From: Prosthecobacter debontii
GTDB lineage: Bacteria; Verrucomicrobiota; Verrucomicrobiia; Chthoniobacterales; Chthoniobacteraceae
Direction: 5' to 3'
NCBI GenBank assembly: GCA_945861385.1
Contig: CAMAUI010000004.1
Span: 16,663-80,662, forward strand
DNA length: 64,000 nucleotides
Under the pieces are notes generated by a model. That model ran no database searches and was not told the DNA's origin. It was given only the letters and a program-made list of their open reading frames with translations. A program made the translations under genes and the position numbers. Shown piece by piece: positions 1 to 8,411 of this stretch. Numbering within the stretch: position 1 is the first letter of the stretch; every line of letters starts with the position of its first letter.

Positions 1-154
1 CATCACGAAACGGTCCACGCCTGAGCGAGCAGTGTCCCGGCGCACAGAATCGGATCTTCGGCAAGCGATGCGGCTGCCATGCTTCTCACACGTTGCGCAA
101 AGCAGGGTGGATTGCGGTTTCCCAAATCAATTGTTCCGCCTTACACAGGGCCGC

Positions 155-2305
155 ATGAGTCTTTCAGCCGATATTGCCTCGCTGCTCCGCGCCGATCATG
201 GGGATCCTTTTGCCGTGCTGGGCCGGCATGGCGGCCGCGTGCGCGTGCTGCGTCCGGATGCGAAGGCGGTGGAGGTGCTGTGCGGCGCGGGAACATTCCC
301 GGCGAAGAGGCTGGATGATGCGGGATTTTTCGAGGCGCGGGTGGACGCTGCGGGAAGTTACCGGCTCCGTTTCACGGCGCACAACGGCCATGTGTGGGAG
401 GACGATGATCCTTACGCGCTGGGGCCGCTGCTCGGCGACATTGACCAGCATCTTTTCTCGGAGGGCAACCATTGGGAACTCTGGAAGAGACTCGGCGCGC
501 ACGAGGAGACCCACGGCGGGATTCGCGGGACGGTGTTTCGCGTGTGGGCTCCGAACGCGCGCCGCGCGAGTGCCATCGGCGACTGGAATGGCTGGGACGG
601 GCGCACGCATCCGATGCGAAAGCTGATCCCGCTGGGTGTGTGGGAAATTTTCATCCCGGCCGTGGCGGAGGGCGCGCACTACAAGTTCGAGCTGCTGGGC
701 CACGACGGCCAGCTCCACGTGAAAAGCGACCCGTTCGCGTTTTTCAGCCAGCACGGCACGGAGACGGCGTCGCTGGTGTGGGGGCTCGGCAAGTTCAAGT
801 GGAGCGATGCGACATGGATGGAAAAGCGGCGCACCACGGAGTGGCATCGCGAGGCGGTGAGCGCGTATGAGGTGCATCCGGGTTCGTGGCGGCGAAAGGA
901 TGGCTCGCAGTTCCTGACGTGGCGGGAGCTGGCCGATTCGCTGGTGGATTACGTCGTGGACATGGGCTTCACACACATCGAACTGATGGGCGTCGCGGAG
1001 CATCCGTTCGAGGGCTCATGGGGCTACCAGGTTACGGGCTACTTTGCACCGACCAGCCGCTACGGCAACCCGGACGACTTCCGCTTTTTCGTCAACCGCT
1101 GCCACGAGCGCGGGATCGGGGTGATCCTCGACTGGGTGCCGGGGCATTTTCCAAAGGATGCGCACGGCCTCGCGCGATTTGACGGCACCGCGCTCTACGA
1201 GCATGCCGACCCGCGGCAGGGCGAACATCAGGATTGGGGGACGCTGATTTTCAACTACGGCCGCAACGAGGTGCGGAATTTCCTGCTCGCCAACGCGCTG
1301 TTCTGGTTCGCCGAGTACCATGTGGACGGACTGCGCGTGGACGCCGTGGCCTCGATGATCTATCTCGACTACTCGCGCAGTCCGGGCGAATGGCTGCCCA
1401 ACGCTTTTGGCGGTCGCGAGAACCTCGACGCGATCCAGTTTCTCAAGCGCTGCAACGAAGTCTGCTACCAGCTCCATCCCGGCATCATGACGATCGCTGA
1501 GGAGAGCACCGCATGGCCGGGTGTCTCGCGTCCCACTTTCCTCGGCGGCCTCGGCTTTGGATTCAAATGGAACATGGGCTGGATGCACGACACGCTCGAT
1601 TACATGGCGAAGGATCCCCTCTTCCGCCGCTATCATCACGGGCAGGCGACGTTCTCGCTCGTGTATGCATTCCACGAACATTTCATCCTCGTCCTCAGCC
1701 ACGACGAAGTGGTGCATGGCAAGGGCTCCCTCATCAACAAAATGCCCGGCGACGAATGGCAGCAGTTCGCAAACCTGCGCATGCTCTACGCGTGGATGTG
1801 GGCGCACCCCGGGAAAAAACTGCTCTTCATGGGCGGAGAATTCGCCCAGCGCTCCGAGTGGAGTCACGAGACGTCACTGGACTGGCACCTTCTCCATTAC
1901 GGCTTCCACTCAGGCGTTCAACGGCTCGTGCAGCAGTTGAACTGCCTCTACCGCAATGAACCCGCGCTCTTCGATCAGGACGACACTTGGGAAGGCTTCG
2001 AGTGGGTTGACCTCCACGACGCCGACAACAGCGTCCTCACCTTTCTCCGGCGCGCCCGGCATGGAACCACCGTCCTCTTTGCCATCAACGCAACGCCCGT
2101 TATCCGCGAAAACTATCGAGTGGGAGTGCCCAATGGCGGGCATTGGAGGGAAATTCTCAACACCGACAGCGAACACTACGGCGGCGGGAATATCGGCAAC
2201 TTTGGCGCCGCCCGCTCCGAACCCGTCCCTTGGATGAACCGGCCGCACTCGCTGACGATCACATTGCCCCCGCTCGCCGTGATCGCGCTCAAGGCCGAGG
2301 ATTGA
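155..2305 (+). CDS. glgB: 1,4-alpha-glucan branching enzyme GlgB
   Basis: Makes alpha-1,6 branches in glycogen by cutting and transferring alpha-1,4 chains in the cytoplasm. The 716-residue product has the usual order: an N-terminal carbohydrate-binding segment (GDPFAVLGRH), a CBM48 domain (FRVWAPNARRASAIGDWNGW), a GH13 barrel and a C-terminal all-beta domain. Visible GH13 residues are the nucleophile Asp in DGLRVDAVASM (codons near 1340), the acid/base Glu in TIAEEST (near 1500) and the third carboxylate in LSHDEVVHG. The frame is open upstream to 32, but homology starts at MSLSADIASLL, so the ATG at 155 is preferred. No other glycogen gene is adjacent. Family assignment is very secure; only the start is uncertain. 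Confidence 0.95.
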   Translation: MSLSADIASLLRADHGDPFAVLGRHGGRVRVLRPDAKAVEVLCGAGTFPAKRLDDAGFFEARVDAAGSYRLRFTAHNGHVWEDDDPYALGPLLGDIDQHLFSEGNHWELWKRLGAHEETHGGIRGTVFRVWAPNARRASAIGDWNGWDGRTHPMRKLIPLGVWEIFIPAVAEGAHYKFELLGHDGQLHVKSDPFAFFSQHGTETASLVWGLGKFKWSDATWMEKRRTTEWHREAVSAYEVHPGSWRRKDGSQFLTWRELADSLVDYVVDMGFTHIELMGVAEHPFEGSWGYQVTGYFAPTSRYGNPDDFRFFVNRCHERGIGVILDWVPGHFPKDAHGLARFDGTALYEHADPRQGEHQDWGTLIFNYGRNEVRNFLLANALFWFAEYHVDGLRVDAVASMIYLDYSRSPGEWLPNAFGGRENLDAIQFLKRCNEVCYQLHPGIMTIAEESTAWPGVSRPTFLGGLGFGFKWNMGWMHDTLDYMAKDPLFRRYHHGQATFSLVYAFHEHFILVLSHDEVVHGKGSLINKMPGDEWQQFANLRMLYAWMWAHPGKKLLFMGGEFAQRSEWSHETSLDWHLLHYGFHSGVQRLVQQLNCLYRNEPALFDQDDTWEGFEWVDLHDADNSVLTFLRRARHGTTVLFAINATPVIRENYRVGVPNGGHWREILNTDSEHYGGGNIGNFGAARSEPVPWMNRPHSLTITLPPLAVIALKAED

Positions 2306-2419
2306 CGGTGGCTTTCGTGCCGGGCTCGTCGTTCCCGAAGATTTGCCATTTTTTCGTTTGCGCTCTCTGCTTAGTGCCCTAGTTTACCCCACTCCAAACG
2401 AGTCCCAGCACCAACAACC

Positions 2420-3100
2420 ATGAAAATCCGCAAACACTCCGCCTTCACTCTCATCGAACTCCTCGTCGTCATCACCATCATCGCCATCCTCGCGGCGTTT
2501 GCTGTGCCGGCGTTCTCCGGATTTCTGGCCAAGGGCCGCATGACTGACCAGATGAGCAACGGCCGCCAGATTTTCATCGGTCTCCGGAGCTACTGTTCGG
2601 ACGCCAGCCACGGCGGCAAGTTTCCGACCTACGTGGATCCCGACGACGCAAACACGCTGATGACGTCCTCGAACGAGGCATTCGAGGCCCTGATGCCTCG
2701 CTACATTGATAACAAGAGGGTCTTTTTCAACAAGAACTCCAACTGGTGTAAGCCGCAGCCAAGCACTAGTGAGACCCAATACAAGGTGCTCGCCGGGGAA
2801 AACGACTGGGTGTACGTCCGCGGCCTCACTGACTCGGCATCGTCGAACTGGCCGATTCTTGCAAATGCGTTTTCGCCAGAAACGAAAACCTACGTCAAGG
2901 GCTCAGGCGAAAAGGGCGGTGTGTGGAAGGGTGCAAACGCGGTTGTCGTCTATGCAGGCGGCAGCGCCGAGATCGCTGAAACAAAGGAGCAGGGCGATGT
3001 TTATATGGTCAAACGAGTGGACCAGCCGACCATGAACGCCTTCGAGAAGGACGACAGTTGGCTCGCGGGCGACGAGATCGAAGTCATTTATCCGAAGTAA
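2420..3100 (+). CDS. Type II secretion/type IV pilin-like prepilin (pseudopilin)
   Basis: A 226-residue prepilin with a short basic leader (MKIRKHSA) followed by the class III signal FTLIELLVV and a roughly 20-residue hydrophobic helix. Prepilin peptidase would cut before Phe9 and the helix would anchor the protein in a pilus or pseudopilus. The residue before the cut is Ala instead of the usual Gly, which is tolerated in some families. The body is a soluble domain with no motif I recognise; this class is expanded in Verrucomicrobia and Lentisphaerae and often acts alone. It is monocistronic between glgB and a hairpin terminator. The leader CACCAACAACC before the ATG has no Shine-Dalgarno sequence. 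Confidence 0.85.
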   Translation: MKIRKHSAFTLIELLVVITIIAILAAFAVPAFSGFLAKGRMTDQMSNGRQIFIGLRSYCSDASHGGKFPTYVDPDDANTLMTSSNEAFEALMPRYIDNKRVFFNKNSNWCKPQPSTSETQYKVLAGENDWVYVRGLTDSASSNWPILANAFSPETKTYVKGSGEKGGVWKGANAVVVYAGGSAEIAETKEQGDVYMVKRVDQPTMNAFEKDDSWLAGDEIEVIYPK

Positions 3101-3125
3101 TTCGCAGGCCACGATTCCAGAAAAG

Positions 3126-3159
3126 CCGCCGGTCTCCATTGTGGACCGGCGGTTTTTTT
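3126..3159 (+). terminator. Rho-independent terminator after the pseudopilin gene
   Basis: A perfect 9-bp stem (CCGCCGGTC at 3126-3134, GACCGGCGG at 3144-3152) with a 9-nt loop is followed by seven T residues. On the minus strand the hairpin is followed by four T, so it may also stop transcription arriving from the convergent xseA gene. Confidence 0.9.
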
Positions 3160-3184
3160 GCACCTGTGCGTCAGCCGCTCCGGA

Positions 3185-4606
3185 TCACTCGCCAGGCTTT
3201 CGCGGTCCGCGGAGTCTGTCGGCACTCTCTTTCACAACGGTTGACCTTACTTTCCCATCGTGAAATTCCGTCACGAGCGTACACCCTGCGACAGCATCCT
3301 TGGACGAGCGGATCAAGCGGCCATCGGCATCCATGGTCACGCTGTACCCGCGACGCAGCGTGTGGCGCGGCGAGAGCAAGCGGAGCATCCCGGACACGCG
3401 AGTCAGTTGCTCGCGCCGCCACGCGGCGGATCGCTGAATCCCAGCGCCCATCCGCAACGAGAGACCCGCAAGACCTGCGCGATACAGCGCAATCTGCTGC
3501 TCCGGCCTGAAGTGGCGCAGCGCCGCCGCAGCACCGGAAAATAACGCGCGCAGTTCCGCCATTCGATCCTCCACCGAATGACGCATCGCCTGCTCCGCGG
3601 AATCCAGCCGCTGCGCGCACTGCTCGATCCGGATTCCCGGCTCACGGAACAAAGCGCTCCGGGCCAGCGAAGCGATCCGCATTTTCGCCGACTCCGTTGC
3701 ACCGAGTGCTTCCCGGCGGAGAAATGCCGAGATCTGCTCCAGTTTCGCGAATAATTCGGCGCTGTCGGGCGCGATCAATTCTGCCGCCGCACTTGGCGTC
3801 GGCGCGCGCAGATCCGCCGCAAAGTCCGCGATGGTAAAATCAATCTCATGCCCCACCGCCGACACCACCGGGACCGGAAAATTCACAATCGCCCGCGCAA
3901 GCTGCTCGTCATTGAACTCCCACAAATCCTCGATGCTTCCCCCGCCCCTCGCCAGCACCACCACATCCACCGGCGCGTCAATCCGCCGCAGATCCTCCAT
4001 CGCCGCAATGATCTCCGCCGCCGCGCCACCGCCCTGCACGCGCGCGGGGCTCACGATCACGCGCAGCCAGGGCGCGCGCCGGGCCAGGATGTTCAGCATG
4101 TCCCGCAGCGCGGCACCGGTCGGCGACGTGACAATTCCCACCGCACGGGGAAACTCCGGCAACACGCGCTTCCGCGCCGGGTCGAACAATCCCTCCGCCG
4201 AGAGCCTCCGCTTCAACGCGTCAAACTTCGCTTGCAGCAGCCCCGCGCCCGCAGCCTGAACGCTGCTCACATTGAGCTGGTACTGTCCGCGGGCTTCGTA
4301 CACCGTCAGGCGTCCCCTCGCCTGCACCTGCATCCCGTCCTGCAGCGCGACTCCTCTCCGTCCAGCTGTTCCCCGCGCAAACATCACACACGCGATCTGC
4401 GACTCCGCGTCCTTCAGGGTGAAATACTGATGCCCGCTCGCCTGCCGGCGGAAATTCGACACCTCCCCCTCCACGCACACTTCATCGAACGCGGACTCAA
4501 TCACCCCGCGCACTACTTTCGTCACCTCCGACACGCTGAAAACGCGCGGCTGAGCGGGTGGCAGGGGCCCGGGTATGTCGAAGAGATCTGGCATCTCAGT
4601 TGTCAC
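3185..4606 (-). CDS. xseA: Exodeoxyribonuclease VII large subunit XseA
   Basis: Catalytic large subunit of exonuclease VII, which degrades single-stranded DNA to oligonucleotides in repair. The 473-residue product has an N-terminal OB-fold (FSVSEVTKVVRGVIE, VEGEVSNFRR, ASGHQYFTLKD) and the conserved catalytic core (VGIVTSPTGAALRDM, VVLARGGGSIEDLWEFNDE, SAVGHEIDFTIADFAADLRAPTPSAAAEL shortened here to its key parts), then a long helical C-terminal region. The GTG at 4606 overlaps the end of glcF by 11 bp; an ATG at 4594, just after the glcF stop, is an equally possible start. No xseB-like small subunit gene lies within this window, so it must be encoded elsewhere. Confidence 0.93.
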   Translation of the reverse strand: MTTEMPDLFDIPGPLPPAQPRVFSVSEVTKVVRGVIESAFDEVCVEGEVSNFRRQASGHQYFTLKDAESQIACVMFARGTAGRRGVALQDGMQVQARGRLTVYEARGQYQLNVSSVQAAGAGLLQAKFDALKRRLSAEGLFDPARKRVLPEFPRAVGIVTSPTGAALRDMLNILARRAPWLRVIVSPARVQGGGAAAEIIAAMEDLRRIDAPVDVVVLARGGGSIEDLWEFNDEQLARAIVNFPVPVVSAVGHEIDFTIADFAADLRAPTPSAAAELIAPDSAELFAKLEQISAFLRREALGATESAKMRIASLARSALFREPGIRIEQCAQRLDSAEQAMRHSVEDRMAELRALFSGAAAALRHFRPEQQIALYRAGLAGLSLRMGAGIQRSAAWRREQLTRVSGMLRLLSPRHTLRRGYSVTMDADGRLIRSSKDAVAGCTLVTEFHDGKVRSTVVKESADRLRGPRKPGE

Positions 4607-5960
4607 CGCGATACGCCCGCGCGAGCAACGTCATCGGGTGCGCGACCTCAACCTCCACGCCGTGCATCCGCACCCCTGCCTCGAGTTGCACCGAGCACCC
4701 CGGATTCCCGTTCGCCACGCAGCTTGCGCCGGTTTTTCCGATGTTCGCCATCTTTCGTTCCAGCAGCTTCATGCTCATCTCCGGCTGCGTGATATTGTAC
4801 ACACCCGCGCTCCCGCAGCACCAGCCTGCCTCCGGAAGCTCCACCAGCTTCAGCCCCGGGATCAGCTTCAGCAGGTCACGCGGCTGCCTTGTGATTTTTT
4901 GGCCGTGGCAAAGGTGGCAGCTCTCGTGATAGGTCACCTCCACATCCCTGCCGTCCACCGCAAGCGAGTGCGACGGTCTCGCCGGACCGAGCGCGAAAAG
5001 GAATTCGTGGATGTCCTTCACCTTCACGCTCCACTGCCGCGCGCGCGCAGCGTAGGCGGGATCATCGTGGAGCAGATGGTCGTAGTGCTTCAGGTGCGAG
5101 CCGCAGCCGCCCGCGTTCGTCACGATCGCATCGAGTTCCGCGAGCGGGCCCGCACTCCGTTCCATCGCATCAATGTTCCGGCGCGCCATTTCGCGCGCCG
5201 TTTCCAGCTCACCGTTGTGCCCGTGCAGCGAGCCGCAGCAATGCTGCGAGCGCGGCGTCACCACCTCGCAGCCGTTTGCGAGCAGCACGTCCACCGTGTC
5301 GCGGTTCACATGTGAATACGTGAGATCCTGCACGCACCCGGTCAGCATCCCCACGCGCGCACGCATGTGATCCGGCGTCTCGATTTCCGATATCAGATTG
5401 TCGGAAAAATCGGGGCGGATTCGCGGGGCGAGCGGCTCCAGTTCGCGCAGCGACCTGGGGGCCAGGCGCATCAAGCCGAGCCGTCTCACCAGGCTTTCGG
5501 CCCCGCTCGCCTGGTAAATCCATATCACCCGGCCGATCAGCCGCAGCAGCCACGGACGTGTGAAAACACCGCGCAGCAACACGCTCCGGATCCAGTTTCG
5601 CTTTTCCGTGTTCAGCACGCCGGCGCGCTCGATGTCCGCGCGCGCCACCTCGAACATCTCCGTGTAATTCACCCCCGCCGGGCACGCTGTCTCGCATGCG
5701 AGACAGCCCAGGCAGAAGTACATCTCGTCCCCAAACGTCTGCGTGATGTCGAGGCGGCCCTCCGCCACATGCTTCATGAGCTGGATGCGCCCGCGGGGAC
5801 TGTGGCGCTCCAGCTTCGTCGCATCGTACGTCGGGCACGTCGGCAGGCACAGCCCGCAATGAATGCACTGCGAGATCACTTTGAAATCGAGATCCCGCAA
5901 ATACATAGGCTTCGCGCCAGGCGCGGCGGGCAATGGAGCGGCGAAAGTCGGTGGATGCAT
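4596..5960 (-). CDS. glcF: Glycolate oxidase iron-sulfur subunit GlcF-like
   Basis: Electron-transfer subunit of glycolate (or related 2-hydroxyacid) dehydrogenase. Two ferredoxin-type 4Fe-4S motifs are visible (CIHCGLCLPTCP and CLGCLACETACP), followed by two CCG cysteine-rich domains (GCVQDL...HCCGSLHG and CHLCHG...GWCCGSAGVYN). The length of about 454 residues fits GlcF. The flavin subunits GlcD/GlcE are not adjacent. The frame is open to 6095, but that would overlap the divergent lipoate ligase; the ATG at 5960 has a GGAGG three bases upstream (tight spacing), and an ATG at 5906 is the alternative. xseA follows with an 11-bp overlap, so the two are probably co-transcribed. Confidence 0.88.
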   Translation of the reverse strand: MHPPTFAAPLPAAPGAKPMYLRDLDFKVISQCIHCGLCLPTCPTYDATKLERHSPRGRIQLMKHVAEGRLDITQTFGDEMYFCLGCLACETACPAGVNYTEMFEVARADIERAGVLNTEKRNWIRSVLLRGVFTRPWLLRLIGRVIWIYQASGAESLVRRLGLMRLAPRSLRELEPLAPRIRPDFSDNLISEIETPDHMRARVGMLTGCVQDLTYSHVNRDTVDVLLANGCEVVTPRSQHCCGSLHGHNGELETAREMARRNIDAMERSAGPLAELDAIVTNAGGCGSHLKHYDHLLHDDPAYAARARQWSVKVKDIHEFLFALGPARPSHSLAVDGRDVEVTYHESCHLCHGQKITRQPRDLLKLIPGLKLVELPEAGWCCGSAGVYNITQPEMSMKLLERKMANIGKTGASCVANGNPGCSVQLEAGVRMHGVEVEVAHPMTLLARAYRGDN

Positions 5961-6050
5961 CAGCCTCCGCAGCGTGCGCGAACCGGAGCCAGCGCCGCAA
6001 GTGCCGACTTTCCACTCGCATCCCCCGCTTTGCTGCGCGCTAATTCCCCG

Positions 6051-6707
6051 GTGCTCTTCGACTGTCTCATCCAGATCCGCGATCCTGAACCGCACAGCGC
6101 CGCGCTCAACATGGCGCTCGACGAAACCCTCCTTGCCACTGCAAGCGAGCCGCTCGTGCGTGTCTATCGCTGGATAAAACCCGCCGTCTCATTCGGGTAT
6201 TTCGGAAAATACACCCCAGTCGCAGCGGCGTGGCCAGACTGCGAAATCGTCCGGCGCATGACCGGCGGAGGAATCGTCGAACACGGAACAGACATCACCT
6301 ACACGCACATCATCCCCGCTGCGCATCCATCCGCGCAGCGCGGCGCGCGCCGGAGCTATCGCGCGATTCATTCCGCTCTCGCCGACTGGCTCCAGCAGCG
6401 CGGCATCGCCGCATCTCTCGCCAGTGCGCCGGCGGGCCGGGGCGGCGGCATCTGCTTCCAGGACGCCGCCGAATCGGACGTGGTCAGCGCCGGACGCAAG
6501 CTCGCCGGAGCAGCCCAGCGCCGGACGCGGCACGGAACCCTGCACCAAGGCAGCATGCAAGGAATTCCCGGAGAATGGCGGGCGACGCTCGCCACCGCGT
6601 TTGCCAGTCACATCGAATCGCGAGACTTCACCCCCGCGGAGATCGAGACCGCGCGGAGACTGGCCTCGGAAAAGTACGCCACAGCCGCGTGGACACAGCG
6701 CGTATAA
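6051..6707 (+). CDS. Lipoate-protein ligase A family protein
   Basis: Member of the LplA/LipB/BirA fold that transfers lipoate or octanoate to lipoyl domains. The 218-residue product shows NMALDETLL near the N-terminus, RRMTGGGIVEHG (the RRxTGGG substrate loop) and AGRKLAGAAQRRTRHGTLHQGS containing the conserved catalytic Lys. The small size and the absence of a C-terminal accessory domain suggest an LplA-like transferase (LipM/LipL type) rather than the two-domain E. coli LplA; which acyl donor it uses cannot be told. The GTG at 6051 is chosen because upstream frame runs antisense through glcF. It is divergent from glcF with about 90 bp between starts. Confidence 0.85.
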   Translation: MLFDCLIQIRDPEPHSAALNMALDETLLATASEPLVRVYRWIKPAVSFGYFGKYTPVAAAWPDCEIVRRMTGGGIVEHGTDITYTHIIPAAHPSAQRGARRSYRAIHSALADWLQQRGIAASLASAPAGRGGGICFQDAAESDVVSAGRKLAGAAQRRTRHGTLHQGSMQGIPGEWRATLATAFASHIESRDFTPAEIETARRLASEKYATAAWTQRV

Positions 6708-6728
6708 GATGCCCGCACATTTCACCGC

Positions 6729-6881
6729 ATGAAATCCGGCCCCGCACTCCGCACTGCCATTGGCCTGCTCATCTTTTGCGCGATCCTCTACCTCGGCGCG
6801 ATGTGGCTCGAATCCAAGGCTGATTCCATCAAGGCCAGGCTCAAAAAATCACCTCCGCCTGCCGCCGGTGCTGGAAAATAG
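6729..6881 (+). CDS. Small single-span membrane protein (50 aa), hypothetical
   Basis: A 50-residue frame with an ATG 21 bp after the lipoate ligase stop. It has a short basic N-terminus (MKSGPALR), one hydrophobic helix (about residues 9-25, IGLLIFCAILYLGAMWL) and a Lys/Pro/Ala-rich tail, as in many small inner-membrane proteins. I recognise no family. Position right behind lplA with no terminator suggests co-transcription. It could be spurious, but the clean helix and charge pattern favour a real gene. Confidence 0.5.
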   Translation: MKSGPALRTAIGLLIFCAILYLGAMWLESKADSIKARLKKSPPPAAGAGK

Positions 6882-6939
6882 CCGCAAGAATACGTTGACC
6901 CCGCGGCAGTGCTGCGCTTTATACGCCGCTCCTTGAGTG

Positions 6940-7016
6940 CGGGCTGTGGCTCAGCTTGGTAGAGCGCTTCGTTCGGGACGAAGAGGCCGCGGGTTCGAAT
7001 CCCGCCAGCCCGACCA
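6940..7016 (+). tRNA. tRNA-Pro (anticodon CGG)
   Basis: Complete cloverleaf of 77 nt: acceptor stem CGGGCTG/CAGCCCG (6940-6946 with 7006-7012), D-arm with GCTCAGCTTGGTAGAGC, anticodon stem-loop CTTCG-TTCGGGA-CGAAG giving anticodon CGG, and T-arm with GGTTCGAATCC. Discriminator A and an encoded CCA (7014-7016) are present. C1 is typical of bacterial tRNA-Pro. Confidence 0.97.
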
Positions 7017-7110
7017 TATCCGCCGGTCACTTGCCGTGGTGGGACAACCGCTGGCAAAGACTCTCAGCAGGCAACAATTGCCTGTTCTCCCTGCCGAGTA
7101 TCGGGGGAGC

Positions 7111-7148
7111 GCGGCCATCCTGGCCGCAGCAGCCGGCATCCTGCCGGC
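7111..7148. repeat. Tandem pair of 17-nt hairpins with identical ATCCT loops
   Basis: Two adjacent hairpins, GCGGCC-ATCCT-GGCCGC (7111-7127) and GCCGGC-ATCCT-GCCGGC (7132-7148), share the same 5-nt loop but have different 6-bp stems. They lie between tRNA-Pro and the leucine-rich protein gene. Different stems with one loop suggest an RNA- or DNA-hairpin repeat family (REP-like) rather than a terminator; no T-run follows. Confidence 0.7.
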
Positions 7149-7211
7149 GACTGGGTTGCGCGTTCCGAGCAACGGCCCCGTTCCACGTCCGCGCGCCCCA
7201 AATAGCCCGCG

Positions 7212-7832
7212 CTACGGCGGCGGGGTGAGGGTGCCGTCGGGGAAGCGGATGGTGGCGTTCGGCAACGCAGCAGCCAGCTCGCGCAGGGCCGCGGCAGGGA
7301 TGCCGGGGCAACCGCGGAGGTAGAGCTCTTTCAGGGCGGTGAGGCCCTTGAGGCCGTCCACGTTCCGCAGGCCGGGGCAATTGGCGAGTCGGAGCCCTTG
7401 CAGGGCGGTGAGCCCCTTGATGCCGTCCACGTTTTGCAGGCCGGGGCAATAGTGGAGCCAGAGCACTTGCAGCGCGGTGAGCCCCTCCAGCGCGTCCACG
7501 TTTTTACATCCATCAGCGGTCAGGATCGTCGGATCGAGGCGGTGGATCAGGCTACGGTAGGGCGTGAGGTCGGGGACTTCCCCGAGATCGAGTCGCCGGT
7601 GGCTCGTCCACGTCTCCTTGCGGAACGCATTGTGCCAGTCCTCGCTCATCGCATCGAATGGATCCTGTCTCTCCTGCCACTGGAACCCCGCCGCCACCGC
7701 CTCGCGGATGTCGGCGGCCTGGTTGTGCTGGCACCACTTGAGCAATGCGTAGGCAGCCGCCAACACGACGGTGAGCAGGATGCACAGGCACCATTTGCGC
7801 ACCCAGCGTTTCAATGCGGTTTGCCAACCCAT
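7212..7832 (-). CDS. Membrane-anchored leucine-rich-repeat protein
   Basis: A 206-residue protein with a basic N-terminus and one hydrophobic segment (about residues 14-32, WCLCILLTVVLAAAYALL), then a linker and three near-identical leucine-rich repeats of about 24 residues with the pattern NVDxLxGLTALxxLxLxxCPGL. A shorter final repeat (PAAALRELAAALPNATI) resembles the end cap of bacterial LRR proteins. The repeats are nearly identical at DNA level (7330-7500), which points to recent internal duplication. Such single-pass LRR proteins are frequent in Verrucomicrobia and Planctomycetes and probably act in protein-protein contact outside the cytoplasmic membrane; the partner is unknown. Confidence 0.75.
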   Translation of the reverse strand: MGWQTALKRWVRKWCLCILLTVVLAAAYALLKWCQHNQAADIREAVAAGFQWQERQDPFDAMSEDWHNAFRKETWTSHRRLDLGEVPDLTPYRSLIHRLDPTILTADGCKNVDALEGLTALQVLWLHYCPGLQNVDGIKGLTALQGLRLANCPGLRNVDGLKGLTALKELYLRGCPGIPAAALRELAAALPNATIRFPDGTLTPPP

Positions 7833-7933
7833 GACGCCCGCCCTTTACCCCACACGGGGCGGATGAGGAAGCGGGAATGTGGCGGGCGGGGACGCTGGCA
7901 GATGATCCGCCGCACCAGTCGGCGGGAGGAAGC

Positions 7934-8008
7934 TGGAGCCAGTGAAGGGATTCGAACCCTTGACCTGACGATTACGAATCGTCTGCTCTACCCCTGAGCT
8001 ACACTGGC
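7934..8008 (-). tRNA. tRNA-Thr (anticodon CGT)
   Basis: On the minus strand a 75-nt cloverleaf: acceptor stem GCCAGTG/CACTGGC, D-arm with TAGCTCAGGGGTAGAGC, anticodon stem-loop GACGA-TTCGTAA-TCGTC giving anticodon CGT, and T-arm with GGTTCGAATCC. An encoded CCA follows discriminator T (7934-7936 on the plus strand read TGG). Confidence 0.96.
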
Positions 8009-8080
8009 TTGAAAACGGGCGGGCTATATCGGCGGATGGGGCGCGGTTGGCAAGGGCTTTGTCCGGCTACTTCGGGCCGT

Positions 8081-8411
8081 GGGTGTGATTGAATGTGAGT
8101 CCGCGATTTGAACCCCGGGGTTCCCCAATGCGGGGTGCGCGTACCCATCACCATCCGCATGACTATGCGGACGGGCAGGCTGCATGGGGCTACCCCTCCG
8201 GGGTAGATTCGTCTCTCTCGCGTTACCGGGGGTCTGAGACCCCCGGCTATTCATGGGGAACCGCTCTGCGGTTCGGAACAATGTAGAAACTCCAGCCCAC
8301 AGGCTTACGCCACCGCAATTTTCTTACCTCCCTCCGGGACACTCGGTGCCGACCGCTTTGCACAATGCCGGGTTTCGCCTCGCAATCGCGGACTCACATT
8401 TAATCACACCC
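8081..8411. repeat. Palindrome-rich element bounded by a 28-bp inverted repeat, ending on the speA stop
   Basis: The 395 bp between tRNA-Thr and speA hold no gene. Outer inverted repeats 8081-8108 and 8384-8411 match at 27 of 28 positions. Inside are at least four hairpins: CCGCAT/ATGCGG (8155-8170), CTACCCC/GGGGTAG (8190-8206), CCGGGGGTC/GACCCCCGG (8226-8246) and GAACCGC/GCGGTTC (8258-8274). The right repeat contains the last codons and TGA of speA. No ORF in it resembles a transposase, so it is a non-autonomous element or a recombined cluster of REP-like units. Confidence 0.75.

Noticed and set aside
5961..6095. Longer N-terminus for GlcF
   Set aside because: The extra residues do not look like GlcF and would overlap the divergent lipoate ligase start.
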